Counted from the first letter of the stretch, positions 34,465-48,136 are shown. The stretch is DNA of 64,000 nt from Bugula neritina (GCA_964035545.1 OZ037767.1:17200781-17264780), one strand, 5' to 3'. The notes: generated by a model not told the origin, from the sequence alone. A program made the numbers and translations.

Positions 34465-36962
34465 TCAAGTTGTCTCCCCCTGAGTAACAGGTTCCTCCAT
34501 AGACTTGGCTACGGGTTGTTTCTTCTCTTTAGACTGTCTAGCCTCAGCCCGCGCTGCTTTTACCTGAAATCAAAGGCTATGTTCTGAATTGGCAGAGCAA
34601 AGTAACTGGTAAGAAAAACAGAGTTTCTTATACGCAAATTCTAACCATAGAAGTTGTAAGAAATAAACCAATAAACCAAATAACTGCTACATAATGTGCG
34701 CCAATCATAACTGTAAAGTTATCCCACAATTATGGGTAAATAGTATAATGAATGGTGGGCTGTGGTGGTCAACAACCAGCTAAGTTACTAGACATCTTAT
34801 TATACAGTCCGATATCTGGACAGGTAAAACATCCCCTGGAGACTTACGCCAACGAGACAACTTGTGAAGGGAGTAAGTATTACATAATAATATGACACAT
34901 AGATATATATAGGTTTAACGTACAGCATCTTTATTATCCCTCACAGAGCTAGGACTCTCTAAAGGTATAGTGACTGGTCCATCATTCTGTATGTGAACCT
35001 GCATGTACGCCTGGAACCTGCCATCTGGGAGAAACACACAACCAACTTAGCAAATCTAACAGACGGGCAGAAAAACAGACAGACATATCTGTAGAGAATA
35101 GCAATAGATTTTATTATATTTAGTATTGTAATACACTAAAATTTAATTCACACAATTTAAGACTAAGTACTGAGTAGAGAGCAATGAGCAGATAAATCCA
35201 ACACTTGAATATCCACTTATTTGCAGGTCACAGTATTACACGTAATATTAGAGCTGAACAGAAGGTATTTGCAGGTCAAAGTATTAGACATAGTAGAATT
35301 GAACAGAAGGTTACTATACGAGTTACTCAAAAATATAGCACCATAGAAAGTGAAGTTTAACGACCTAATATATTATGCATAAATTAAGTAGCTAGTTTAT
35401 ACCGAGGACCATTTATTTTTTACAGATCACCATTCATTTTCTAGAGATAATCATTTATTTTCTACAGCCTACCTTTAATTTTCTCTTCCGAATAGGATGA
35501 CCTCAGTAGGTCAAGGAAAGAGTTGTACATGATCTGTGATTGGTCAGCTGACATAGCCTGGTGAAAGTCTGGTTTATTTCCCTTCAGTACACAGGACAAG
35601 GTGAACTACAGAATGAATATGTTGTATATACCACCCGTGTGTAATAAGGGGCGTGCAGGTCTACACATGGTACAATCAGGAATCAGAGTATAGATTCTTG
35701 AAGAATAAAATATAAAAATTAATTGTAGACCGTTCAACTTGGTTACTATAATGCCTTATTAGAATTTGTATACATATTTATAGAAAATCCTGCAAATAAC
35801 AAAAATTAAAGTAGTAGTGTCAATGCTTTAAAACTGGAAAGATTTTCTCAAGTTTTTGAAGTTAAACCGCTACATTCTGAACTTTCTTTTATTGTAAACC
35901 CTTAAATGCTTGTTTGTACATTCAACAGCAAAAATTAAAATAATTGGAAAACAACTTAAAAATTAAGTTATTTTGCTTTTTAATTAACAAAAAAATCAAT
36001 AAACACAACAGAAAGAGTTGCACTTCAAGTTCGGAACCAAAAACAAATATATCAACGTGATGTGAAAACCAGCTGAAGTATACTCATAGTAAGGCAGGTA
36101 GAGAGTGTAAACACACATACCTGACTTATACACAGCACCTCATATCCCTTATCCATCACGCTCTTGTTCCACGACTTTCCATTCTCATCTTCAAATAGCC
36201 TTAGGTTTAAAATCTTTTTGGCCCTTGAAATAACAGACGAATCAATATATTTGTTTCTAATCAATTTGATAAAAATAGTAGAATAATATTTTCATATTAA
36301 AACAGATGAATGGTTGACTCACATATACTGTACGTCTGCAGGTGTGTCATCTTTACTTATACCCAGTAAAACACACAAACCTTTCTCTATTGAGCTAACC
36401 AGTTCGTCTCCAACTGTAACATAATATTGCATCGAACTAGACTCAGTTTCTCAAACTTAACATGAGTACTTATAATTAGAATAATATCATAAATTGCAAG
36501 TATTAGTATGAGAGTGAAACTGAGTGGTACTTTTAAAACTACTCATAATAGTGTCATTCTAATTTCTACTAATTTTATAATTTGTTTATAATTATACACA
36601 CAATCATAATGATTATGCACTTGCCACTAGCAGTCATAACTCTCACTCACAAGTGATACTCGTTTCTGATGACCATAACATAAGTCTTGAACTCAACTTA
36701 GTGATGCTGAGTTCGTCAACCATAACACTAAAACTTATTAGTTACTACTACTACTAGTACTATTAGTGACTACAGTAACTGTACAACTAAGAGAGTAATG
36801 TTAATACTAATACTATAAGTATAACTGTATAACTATAAGTATTAGACATATTTTAATTTATATTAATCTAACCACTAATGGTACTAACCCTTAGGCCTTA
36901 CCCTAGGGGCAGGGCTTACCCGTCACACTTGCTTTAGTAACTCGTTGGATGATGGCCTTCAT
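34465..36962 (-). CDS. DTD1: D-aminoacyl-tRNA deacylase
   Basis: Homodimeric chiral-proofreading enzyme that hydrolyses D-aminoacyl-tRNAs (and mischarged glycine) in the cytosol. Minus-strand exons from 5' to 3': 36962-36920, 36413-36323, 36223-36121, 35605-35473, 35024-34924 and 34563-34465 (TGA). Phases all match, giving 189 residues. Diagnostic parts are the start MKAIIQRVTKASVTV, KGLCVLLGIS, KKILNLRLFEDENGKSWNKS, the active-site S-Q-x-T (the intron splits SQ from FTLS), GNKPDFHQAM, and the C-terminal NDGPVT that contributes the cross-subunit GP motif. The basic tail KAARAEARQSKEKK replaces the longer vertebrate tail. TTTATT at 34177-34186 (AATAAA on the minus strand) is a probable poly(A) signal. 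The stop lies 340 bp from the ankyrin gene stop, tail-to-tail. Confidence 0.95.
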
Positions 36963-37622
36963 TTTATGGTTCAGTCGAATCTATGTAGTTGAATAACTTG
37001 TACAGATTTAAAACAGAAGGCTTCACACACTGAAGTATGAACTTATTATACTACTCTCATTTAGTATTTTTGCAGAAAACTGCTAGATGCAGCACCAAGT
37101 TGCTAGACGCAGTGGCTTTGAGATCTCGAGTCTCGAATTTAAACAACCATAAGTATAAACTCAGCACTCACTCACCGCCAATGTGGTGCTGCTACTAGTG
37201 ACATTTGTTTTCACAGTAGGTATGCTTAGACTGCGGTCAAGAAACTCAATAAAAGATTGGTCATAAAAGCATTTACATTGTATTAGTCACAGATATTATT
37301 TGCCGCTTAAATGGCAGAACATAAAAGTAATCAGAGCGGCGATTCTAGTTTTTCTGTTTCTCTTCTACAAATGAGGTGGGATCGAAGAATTTGGAGCGAC
37401 ACTCTCGAACCTTATAAAAACGTTAGCGTGATTTGGCCCGAATAAATAAACAGATCCATTTACCGAGACAAGATTGCAGCCAACAGTGGTAGAATAACGT
37501 TTCAGTGTGAGTTGAGTTTTGTGGACTCAGCAAAGGTTGAACGACGAGATTGACTTTGAGCCTGAAGCTTCATTCCTATAGATTGATTAATAATTCTTTC
37601 TGCTGAATCCTAAAACTTAATA
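36963..37622. promoter_or_regulatory. Putative bidirectional promoter DTD1 / ERH
   Basis: The 660 bp between the DTD1 start (minus) and the ERH start codon (plus) must hold both 5' UTRs and promoters. No clear TATA box is seen. It contains a small open frame at 37311-37445. Divergent arrangement is common for housekeeping genes; the assignment is inferred from position only. Confidence 0.45.
37311..37445 (+). CDS. Small open frame upstream of ERH (possible uORF or 5' exon)
   Basis: ATG to TAA, 44 residues, starting MAEHKSNQSGDSSFSVSLLQ and ending VIWPE. Codon use looks less AT-biased than its surroundings. An AG|GTGGGA donor-like site lies inside (about 37373), so it could instead be the first exon of a transcript. 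I do not recognise the sequence, and it may be chance. Confidence 0.2.
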   Translation: MAEHKSNQSGDSSFSVSLLQMRWDRRIWSDTLEPYKNVSVIWPE

Positions 37623-40572
37623 ATGGTATGTATTTTAAGTTGTAACTTAAAACACCAAGTCTAAAGTTAAACTCAAACTCACATTGACACTGACTCTGAA
37701 GTCTGAGTCATTCACAGTCTAAGTCTGGGTCACGACTATCAGACTCAGTAAGTCAAAGTGAGTAGGCCTATGAGTATCGCCATCACATCAGTATGAGTAT
37801 CTGTAGCATTTTCACTATCTATAGGCAAAACACATTGTGTATCAAAATCAATATGAAAACCAAAATGACAATAACTGCATAAGTTATTGTCATTTCGTCA
37901 TTTTTGAATAACTATAAGTATAACTATGAAAGTGTCAGCATCAGCATAACTATGAATATCAATATGAGTATTAGTATGACTATGAATATCAATATTACAA
38001 TCATAATGAATATGATGATCATTATCATTATGATCGTAATTATCATTTTACTTAGAGCTATCACTATCACTATGATAATGAGTAACTATAACTATGAGTA
38101 TGGCCGTAGGTATCAGAATCATTATGATTATCATAAACTTAAAGTGGTTATCATAATCTAAATCGCTATGAGTATGAGCTGAAGCTGAAAGTTAAACTAA
38201 GAGATACATCCACTTTCTCTCAGCCATATTTATAATAATAATTATAATAATCATAATGATTATGATTATTATAGTATTAAATAGTAGTAGTAATACTATT
38301 AGTGATAGTCAATGTGCTTAGCCTGCAATTGCAGTTGCACTATCAATACAACTAGTATTGCCATATACGTTCATATTGAGCTAGTCTTGAGCTATAGTTG
38401 TAATAAGATGAGACTACAAATAATTTTGAAAAAGCTATGATTATGACCATTGCAGATTATAAATACGATCAATGCTGGGCAATGTGTTGGAATTGAGTTG
38501 ACTTTGCTTTTTTTGGTCTTAGGTTTTTAAAATTGGAATAAAACTTCAATATTCTTCTTTTGACCCATGTTATTATTTGACGGATCAGGACAGATCAGGA
38601 GAGTTAAATATTTATAATTACTCCAATGAGAGGTTTACAGCTGTTGGTTATACATATAATTTTCATGGTCCCATGTTACTCAGTGAAAGCTACACATGTT
38701 TAGAGTATAAGAACGTAGTCCAGCTTTGATTGTAATGATGGTTATATACACACACTGTAGGCCCTACTAATAGGAATATATTGTAATTATTATTGATTCG
38801 TAAACACTAACTAGCTGCTAAGTCATACTATGAATAAAAGAAGCGTCTTTTCCAATCATAACTGTCATGGTGATAGACATGTACTTTAACTCTAAGTTGA
38901 ATAGGAATAAAGTAACTTGTAGAAGTATATAGATAGTGATGCATGTTAAGTACTACTTTATTAAATATTGATTCATATATACCATATTACTATAATATGC
39001 TATGTTACTATACACCATATAACATTGCTATAATGTAGTATCACTATAATATAATAAAACTCATAAAAGTTTATAGTCACTATGCCTGTGAGAAACCCCT
39101 GATGGAAGGGGTTTTTGTTAAATTGGGCTAAGGACTCATTCAGATGAGGCACAGGGGCAATTATGAATGGATGTTCTTTCTAACATCACTAATAGCCTTT
39201 GTCCAGGTTCGAACCCATGACCCTAGACCACGGCTGCTCCCTTTTACTATAATATAATATATCACTATAATGTATTACTACTAGAATGTACTTTATTATA
39301 ATATTATAATATTACTATAATATAATATATTATATTACTAGAATATACTATGTTGTTATACTATATATTACTAAAATGTATTACTACTATAATACACAGG
39401 CACACACAATCCTCTTAGTTCAGCCCTCCAACTCCCCCGAGTCTCGCACATACAGTGACTACGAGTCGCTGACGGAGATGTTGGAAGGAATATGCCGAAT
39501 CTACGAGGAGCACCTGAAGAGGAACCACCCGAGACAACCCAGCATCACCTACGATATATCCCAGCTCTTTGACTTTATTGACCAGTTTACAGATCTCAGC
39601 TGTCTTGTGTACGTGTCTATGTGACTTACCTTTCACTTACCTCTTACTACTCTGTATAGTGTGACTCACTACTCTGTATAGTGTGACTCTCTACTCTGTA
39701 TAGTGTGACTCTCTACTCTGTATAGCGTGACTCTCTACTCTGTATAGCGTGACTCTCTACTCTGTATAGTGTGACTCTCTACTCTGTATAGTGTGACTCA
39801 CTACTCTGTATAGTGTGACTCACTACTCTGTATAGTGTGACTCTCTACTCTGTATAGCGTGACTCTCTACTCTGTATAGCGTGACTCTCTACTCTGTATA
39901 GTGTGACTCTCTACTCTGTATAGTGTGACTCACTACTCTGTATAGTGTGACTCTCTACTCTGTCTAGTGTGACTTACTACTCTGTATAGTGTGACTCTCT
40001 ACTCTGTATAGTGTGACTCACTACTCTGTATAGTGTGACTCACTACTCTGTATAGTGTGACTCACTACTCTGTATAGTGTGACTCACTACTCTGTATAGT
40101 GTGACTCACTACTATGTATAGTGTGACTCACTACTCTGTATAGTGCGACTCACTACTCTGTATAGTGTGACTCTCTACTATGTAGAATGTTGCCAGTAAC
40201 TGACTTGGGGTTTGAATATAAAAAGAAACAAGGGGTGCATCGGTGCTGAGATTTAATTAGCTCAAAGGCTGAGCCTTCCAAGTTTTGGAATGCAAGAAGT
40301 TTGAAACAAAATTTTTTTTACCATTTTCTTGTATTCCTTAGATGTAAATTAATTCTAATATGTTATTGAATGTACATATAATATATACGATTGCATATAC
40401 ATATATTATATTATACATAGTTTGTGTTCCATTATTATACAAGTATAAAAAATATAGTGTGAGTTCTCTACTGCACAGATATGATAAAAAGAAGAATGCG
40501 TATGGACCACACTCTAAGGACTGGATCAAGGAGAAGATTTACATACTCTTGAGGAAACAAGCTGGGCAGTAA
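37623..40572 (+). CDS. ERH: Enhancer of rudimentary homolog
   Basis: Small, very conserved nuclear protein that forms a homodimer and works with partners in mRNA splicing, export and decay and in small-RNA processing. Exons: 37623-37625 (only the ATG, followed by GTATGT), 39400-39608 and 40479-40572 (TAA). This gives 101 residues: M, then [20 protein letters not shown], the conserved [22 protein letters not shown]-type core, and the C-terminal [18 protein letters not shown]. The human protein has 104 residues as I recall it. Splitting right after the first codon explains why no start codon is in frame in the large exon. AATAAA at 40751-40756. Intron 1 holds degenerate simple DNA and a SINE; intron 2 a 21-bp minisatellite. 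Confidence 0.96.
39056..39245 (-). mobile_element. tRNA-Thr-derived SINE, copy 3, in ERH intron 1
   Basis: On the minus strand it begins GGAGCAGCCGTGGTCTAGGG and continues through GGGTTCGAACC into the common body, ending ACTATAAACTTTTATGAG. The tRNA head lacks its middle part (anticodon arm). The 13-bp repeats ACTATAATATAAT at 39043-39055 and 39246-39258 may be a target-site duplication, though the region is AT-rich. Confidence 0.85.
39630..40185. repeat. 21-bp minisatellite, ERH intron 2
   Basis: About 25 copies of CTACTCTGTATAGTGTGACT + C, with CACT/CTCT and AGTG/AGCG variants. It begins within 50 bases of the exon 2 donor. Confidence 0.95.
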
Positions 40573-42261
40573 CTCTTCCTTAGAGTTATCTTCTCTTCCG
40601 TACTTGGAAGTTGTCATCTCTCTTTCGTACATGTTCTGTGTTTGATGTATATACCCAAAGCTACTCCATTTCTGCACCTTATTTCTGTCCTAAGTTGTAT
40701 TTTGTATATAATGAGTAGTGAATAGCTTGTGATGATGTATTGGCTTTAGTAATAAATTGATTATCATTTTCTAACACTGCTCTAGTTTTTCTCTCAAATA
40801 CTAATGTTTCAAACAATTTGCTTTTTTGTTCATATGAGAAAAGTGCAGCAACATGAAAATACTAGGAAGTTAGTGTCAAACAATAGCAAGTGTGACAGCT
40901 GCGTTACTCGCTGTAACCTGGTACGGTATCAACTCTTCCCAGAATACCATGTGATGACGGCACGCTAAAAATTATAGAACAATTTGCCTTTTGAGTCTTT
41001 GCGAATTTTCTACTTTTTATATATTACAGTGAATAGAGCACTAAATAACACAAGTTACAAAACATTGATCACAAATTGTTACAATACTATAAGGTATGAT
41101 ATTTAGGAGCTGTCTCTTTCCTGTTGAAAATTAGCACCAAGAGTCAAGTCTGCACAACATTAATTGCACTAAAGTGATATTTTAAAGGACAATTACTATA
41201 AAAACAATGACCTGCGGTAGCAATATGTGCGAAATATAGTCCCTGATTACATGTTTATTGATATATGTGTTGTATATAGTATATAATAATACAAATACAC
41301 AGAGTAAACACTTTTAAATATTATTATTCAACATGCCATCATATAACCCGACATAACAATATTGGCAGTCATCCAACCATAACATTTAATACGTAGTAAC
41401 TAGTAAGCTACCACAGCATTGGCTAGTAACTTGTACACACGAGTGCACGTGTTTCACTACTCTACTTACAGCGTACTGTAAAGCCTGCAGCTATTTACAC
41501 TAACAATAACTATTCTATTCTTGGTTTGCCTTGTTGCAGTAATACATCACAATACACACACATAGACACTGCTCAGTCGCCTTGATTCTTAGGATGTTAT
41601 CATGAGTGGCTTCAACAATCTTCTTTACTCATAGTGATAACTCACCCGTACTGGTAAGTGTTACTGATACAAATACTTTAATATTCTGTATCTACAATGC
41701 TGGAAATCGTAGAATAAGCTAATGAACTGTTTGACTATGAATGAATAGCTATACTTCTAGTATATTAATATATTATTACTAACAATAGTCAATACTGTAC
41801 AGTACCAGTACCACACTTTGAGTTTGAACCACACTTCTGCGTGTTACATTTCTTATTAACTCAGTTCAACATACTCACCTATGGACATGGTATTGTATCA
41901 GACGTCAGTGCTTGGGTTTAATCTTTTGTCTCAAACCATAGGAATACATTTCAGCAATTGCTATTTATATTTCGCGTGTGACCCTAGCTATGTGATAACC
42001 TATCCCCAATAGGGTAAATGTCAATGCACCACTAGAATACTATTATGGAGTATGATACTAAATTATTACTTTATTAGTCCAGATAATTTATATTACTATA
42101 GTATATATTTATATCATTATTCTATGTATATTATATTACTATATAATGTAGTTATAAAATTACTTTATATATTTTCTATCATTATATAGTTAAAGATTGT
42201 TCCATATATATTATATTTATTATGTATTTATAATATTATTTCCAGTATATTTTAAAATACC

Positions 42262-42421
42262 ACATGGGTTTATAGCTGCCATCCTTGTGGGAAACCCTGA
42301 TGGAAAGGGGTATTTAAATCGGGCTAAGGACTTGCTTTCTATTGTGACGCAGGAGTAATTATGACTGGATGCTCTTCCTAACATCACAAATGGCCTTTAC
42401 TGTAATTGGAACCACTGCTTT
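42262..42421 (-). mobile_element. tRNA-Thr-derived SINE, copy 4, 5'-truncated
   Basis: The minus strand matches the family body: AGGCCATTTGTGATGTTAGG, CCAGTCATAATTACTCCTGC, and ...CCCTTTCCATCAGGGTTTC. Most of the tRNA head is gone or diverged. Confidence 0.8.
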
Positions 42422-44079
42422 TAGTTCCAGTTATTTATGTTGTATTATAAAATTAATCAAAATATTTTGTATTACTATATTACTATATATCATGCTATAT
42501 AATATACTGTATAATATATAACACAATTTATTGTTATAGTCCTCAAGAAGAAAAGCCAGCTCTGGGTTTCCAAGCTTTTAGTTTATAGATAGTTTTATTT
42601 AGTGGGCAGATAACTTCTTTCTATAGAATTGTTTTATTATGTCATGAGTCATGACCTTCATATATGAGGTGTTTTCTAGACAATTGATTAATATTACGTT
42701 CACAAGGTGATTTGTTTTGAACATTGATATCTACAGCCATGGGCTTATTACTTACTGTGCATATTCTGAAGAGGTTGTGCAGAAATTATTTTTTATATTA
42801 TTAGTATGTTAGACCCGGTCTCCAACTTTCTTGTCTTTGTACAAGACTACAACGTTTGACTATTAGTTTGGTTATAGTATTTTCGGTGTAGAGTTATAAA
42901 GTAATGCAGAGAGTTGTATACAGTTCACAATACTTAGTCTTAGTTCTGGAAGATCCTAGAAAGTTAGGGACGTGTCATACACCTACCGCTGTTGCAGCAC
43001 CGACCCTATTAGTAATGTGTATTGATTGATTCGTATAGCAGGGGGCAAGATCAGTGAGCCTCAAACATGTCTATTAAGAGATTCAAGAAGTATCTTGTGT
43101 GTGAAAGAATAAGAAAATATGCCGGGTGTATGGTTAATTGAAATGGATTAGTTGGGAATGTTGGGTCAGCTAATTAAGGATTAAGTCAGCGTGGAGGAGA
43201 CAAGTGTTACTTGAGCAGCTCCCAAGTCTTCCGTAATCGAGTATCATTTGTAACTTTGTAAGAACACTTAACTTGAATACTGAGTGTTGGTACAGCTATG
43301 TGATTTAATTAGTTGCAGGAAAGTTTTCATTGTACATGTATATGAGCTTATAATGTAGATGTGTTACATGTTATAGTACTCTACAGTATACGCTATAGTA
43401 ATACTCAGTTAGGCCTTCAGATTGCAACACAAAACTCAATTACTATTGACATCTCCCAGTTAGAAGCCCACCCTGCCTGTTCCACCATACACTGCTCACC
43501 AAGACTTCATCTAGATTACTACGGACTCTCCCAACTACTCTAATTGTTTCCTCTCTCTCTGTATCAGAACAATAACCTTGTCTACTATATGAATAATTAC
43601 GGTGTTCCATCAGATAGCAACAAAACCTCTTAATTAATGGTGAGATTGTATCAGAATGGCTCGTGTGAAAGTGTTGCTAGGCTGTGTGAATAGAAAACGT
43701 AACCACTTCACTTGCTCTTGTTGCAGGTGGTTACAGGTGGTTGCAGGTGGTTGCTAGGTAGATTGTTAATGCAGTACGTGGGTACAGTTTAGCACGCAGG
43801 GTTTCCAATGAACACATTTCCATTTAAATAACTCTAATGTTTTAATGGTCGAAAAATCTATATTAATTGTAAAGCTTTTCATAACGTTTTGGCTTTTAAA
43901 TATCAGAATGTGTTTTAGAGAAGACCATAAGTTGTGCAGCTTTGAAAGCCGTGTGAATTATTAGGCATGCACTGAAAGCTTCATTATATTTTTTTGTAAT
44001 TGTTGTATTAAATCAGATTTCATGCATGACCAGGGCTGGGGATGTTCTACCAGCTATTATTCTTTAGTGTAGTAGAGTA

Positions 44080-44412
44080 TATAGTATACTCTACTCTGTA
44101 TACTCTACTCTGTATACTCTACTCTGTATACTCTACTCTGTATACTCTACTCTGTATACTCTACTCTGTATACTCTACTCTGTATACTCTGTGTACTCTG
44201 TATACTCTGTGTACTCTGTATACTCTACTCTGTATACTCTGTATACTCTACTCTGTATACTCTACTCTGTATACTCTACTCTGTATACTCTACTCTGTAT
44301 ACTCTACTCTGTATACTCTACTCTGTATACTCTACTCTGTATACTCTACTCTGTATACTCTACTCTGTATACTCTACTCTGTATACTCTACTCTGTATAC
44401 TCTACTCTGTAT
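44080..44412. repeat. 14-bp TCTGTATACTCTAC minisatellite
   Basis: About 24 copies of the 14-bp unit (with a GTGTACTCTGTATACTC variant block near 44190). The reading frames LYTLLCILYSVYST are artefacts. Confidence 0.95.
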
Positions 44413-46489
44413 GATCTACTATATTAGCTAATGGAGTTAGGATTAGCTGGGATTTCAGTTGAACTCAGAGTTTTAGAAATGAAAATAGAAGAAGTTCATC
44501 GTTTTGATCTCATTTATTACTTTGAGTTTGATAGTTCATTTTAACCGCTAGAGTTTAGAGCTTATTTTAGGGTGTGAAAGCTTCTAATATATTTGCTGGA
44601 AGCTATAAAGTTGTATAAATTGTATATTCTGGGGACAGTGCAGGTTTTTATGAGTAGGTAAGAATATAACCTTAATTACCGTAGAAATTTTGATATGAGA
44701 ATCTACTTCCTGTCCGTCTGTCTGTCTGTCTGTCTGTTATTCATCTCACCAGCAGCAGAGAAAGGGGAAGGAGTGTTGAGTGATAATTGCACTAAGGAAG
44801 AGGGAGATAACCATCTGATTAGTCACTCTCAGGTGTTGGGTCCTACTCAAACTTAACATCTCCATTAAGGGGCCCCTCTCCCGCCACCCTAGCATATCAG
44901 CTTATTAGTCTAAAACTCTCAGACTACACTCACTTTAATTAGAAAAGGAATTTATAACTTTGCATTCATTACTTGCCCATTAGCTTTGATTTCTTTAGAA
45001 ATGAAAAGGAGTGAAATATTTGATAGATCTTATTGTGTTGATTAGGTGCTGATAAGTGCAATTATGTCAGAGAGAGGCTGGGCTAGTCAGCAGTTTATAA
45101 CCCTTGTGTATGCGTAAGTACGTTAGTGATAAGTTAGGGTAATGTACAGGTAAGTCTACTTAACACTGGTCTACTTAGCATTGGTAACTTACATGTAAGT
45201 CTTATAGCACTGGGAATATAATATATATACGTTATAGTTGTATTATGATATACATCTGCATGGGAGGATATATTACCAAATATATACAGAGTGTAAGTAC
45301 ATCATGTAAGTAAATATATTATATTACCTTGTAAGTGTATAACTCAGTGTGAGTATATGATGTAAGTTATATAAGTATAATGTGCAGTGTAAGTGTTATA
45401 CTATAAATACAAGTGTAAGTATTATACTAACATAAAAGATTTCATCAACAAGTATAGACAGTACATGAAAAATGCTAGTTTTTGAGACGAGTTTTATAAA
45501 GCTAGTAGTTTGCAGGCCCTAGGTGGAAATGATTACTATATGTCTAGTACTTAACAATAATCTGGAGTATTTTAAGAAAATTACAGAATAGAGACTAGAA
45601 TAGGCGGTGTTTGAGCATACATAATTAGGGTGTCTCAAAGGAAGGGTAATTACGCTGAATAAAGGTGGTGAACCTCCCAATTCAGGTACAAATTGCCCCA
45701 CGCCTATTTTCTCAGTGATGGATTAACTAAATTGCATATTCACCCACTTGACTTAAGGTATATTACTCGTGTTTTACTCTTTGTATTGTCGTCTGATTGA
45801 TAGCTGGTTGAATAATAGTTAGAGTTTTAAGTTATTCTATTACACAACGATCAACACAATGGCTAGTAATATAAAACCATATCTATTGCCAGAGCTGCTA
45901 ATATAACGCTGTTGTGTAAAGCCCTGTACAATTCATAGAGAGTAGAAAGCATTTTTTGTGTTTTGTAATGTGCACGAAGTTATTTAAATCTAGTTTTATC
46001 AGTTATATATACACACCAAAGATATAGTAACTATAAATAAAAACATCCTGTATATATAATACACTGGAAATTATAATTATATATATATATTAGTATGCAT
46101 AGTCATGTACAACTTCCACTGGTACAATATCCATTAGTTCCAACACTGCTATTCTATCCTCAGTCTATATTATAAAATTTATTGCTATGTTGCAACTCTG
46201 AGCCATTAAAGAACCAGGATTATAGAAATAAGATTATAATGAGTTATTTATTAACTTCTGAACTCTAAGTGACTTGTATAAACATAAATTACTGGCTAAT
46301 GGATTGTGTTATGTTTTCTTAGCAAATTTTTTTTTGTTTTCTATTATATATGTATCCTTTCCTCTCACCATTGATCTCTAAGTTAGCATGCTTTTAGATA
46401 ATATCATTTTCAACTTCCTCTTTTACATGTTTGTTAGTACTACTCCATATTTGTGGGCTGTATTTTATTTATATCAGTCATATATCATA

Positions 46490-46730
46490 CTGTCACACTA
46501 TACTGTCACACTACGCTGTCACACTATACTGTCACACTATACTGTCTCACTACGCTGTCACACTACGCTGTCAAACTATACTGTCACACTACGCTGCCAC
46601 ACTATACTGTCACACTTCGCTGTCACACTATACTGTCACACTACGCTGTCACACTACACTGTCACACTATACTGTCACACTACGCTGTCACACTGCTATG
46701 TCACACTATATTGTCACACTGCGCTGCCAT
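46490..46730. repeat. 13-bp TCACACTATACTG minisatellite
   Basis: About 18 copies, alternating ACTATACTGTC and ACTACGCTGTC, followed by a (GCT)5 tract. Confidence 0.94.
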
Positions 46731-46964
46731 TGCTGCTGCTGCTGTTACGAACCAATGGAAAACTAATAGCGAGAGGTTTAAGGTGTTATATGGACTGCGT
46801 CTTAAACTCACACATGGTTTGAGGGCTTTTGCTGTAGCACAGGTGCTCTCCCGGAATATATATAGAGATTATGGCCCTGATAGGATGCTAACCCCACACA
46901 ATGGCTGCTCTGTAATGCAAAGTTTAGTGATTAGAAGGGATAAGGAAAGCTGGTTATTTCTGCA

Positions 46965-47130
46965 GCTAGGTTAGTTCTGCAGCTAAGTTAGTTATGCAGA
47001 TAGGTTACTTCTGCAGATAGGTTAGTCCTGCAGATAGGTTATTGTGCAGATAGGTTATTGTGCAGCTAGGTTATTTCTGCAGCTAGGTTACTCCTGCAGC
47101 TAGGTCACTTCTGCAGCTAGGTTAGTCCTG
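46965..47130. repeat. CTGCAGATAGGTTA minisatellite
   Basis: Degenerate 16- to 17-bp units containing CTGCAG(C/A)TAGGTTA, about 10 copies. Confidence 0.88.
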
Positions 47131-47464
47131 CAGTGCTGGAATGTATTGTAAAGCTGATGTATGATAATTTATACAAGAATGCGCCACGGGTTGGAAATTA
47201 TTCCGGTTCATGTCTTTCATTGATGACAAAACTGATTTTACTTCAATTTCTCTCCAGGCACAAGTCTCTCTGGATAGTTGGCGTGTGACTTGTAAATAAA
47301 TTATAATATTAGTCATTACTAACTTGAGACTAACTTGAAATTAATTTAAAATTAACTTGAGTCTGACTTAAAACTAACTTGAGACTGACTTAAAACTAAC
47401 TTGAGATTATATTGAAACTAGCCCGGAACTAACTCTAGATGTTCTCAAACTAGGTGTTGTTTGC

Positions 47465-47680
47465 CTATACACAGTAATATATGCTTATATACAGTAATAT
47501 ATACACTGATATACAGTAATATATATGCTGATACACAGTAATATATGCTGATATACAGTAATATATATGCTGATATACAGTAATATATATGCTGATACAC
47601 AGTAATGTATATGCTGATATACAGTAATATATGCTGATATACAGTAATATATATGCTGATATACAGTAATATATATGTTA
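47465..47680. repeat. 20-bp ATATGCTGATATACAGTAAT minisatellite
   Basis: About 10 AT-rich tandem copies with small length variants. Confidence 0.9.
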
Positions 47681-47975
47681 TAAAGGTTTATGCTGCAATC
47701 ACCTGAGCTACACAAATGTCTAGCAAGTTTATTTTTGTGAACTTCTCTTTTTACCTGCAACCGATAAGTAACCCTCTTTGTATCTGTATATTATATATAG
47801 GAGGATACAAAATCTACTATGTTAGCACTTCAAATTCTTTTCTTTTCTTTATGTTGAAATTTCAATATAATCAAATATTTGTCAAGAACTTGTCTTTTAT
47901 AGACTCACTACTTTTCAGTCTTGACACAGCTGTGAAAACTTACCAAGTATGTTACCAGATAGTCTTATTCTTTAG

Positions 47976-48047
47976 ATGAAGTGGGTTTGAACTGGTGGGA
48001 AGTAGGAGTTATCTTATCTAAGCAGAGCAAAGCACAAGATGACTTTG
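47976..48047 (+). CDS. Possible short exon upstream of the UNC5-like gene
   Basis: A 72-nt open stretch between tattctttag and gtaagac, reading (D)EVGLNWWEVGVILSKQSKAQ. Both splice sites look good and the exon is symmetric (phase 1 to phase 1). Its exit phase does not fit the phase-0 start of the exon at 48577, so its membership in that gene is not established. No domain recognised. Confidence 0.3.
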
Positions 48048-48136
48048 GTAAGACACATCTATACTACTTATTTTATTCTTCTTTGGGTTTACATGCAGCT
48101 ACTATTATGTGATTGGAACATCGCATGGAACGACTT

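Larger units (their letters stand above)
40573..47975. other. Gene-poor interval with repeats
   Basis: Apart from the ERH 3' UTR, no exon could be supported over about 7.4 kb. It contains a truncated SINE (42262-42421) and minisatellites at 44080-44412, 46490-46730, 46970-47130 and 47460-47680. A short TGTC microsatellite lies at 44715-44738 and the rest is AT-rich unique DNA. UNC5-type immunoglobulin or thrombospondin exons were looked for here and not found. Confidence 0.5.

Noticed and set aside
46388-46974. Open frames of 111-173 codons
   Set aside because: Mostly translation of the 13-bp TCACACTATACTG array; the tail shows no recognisable domain or splice signals.
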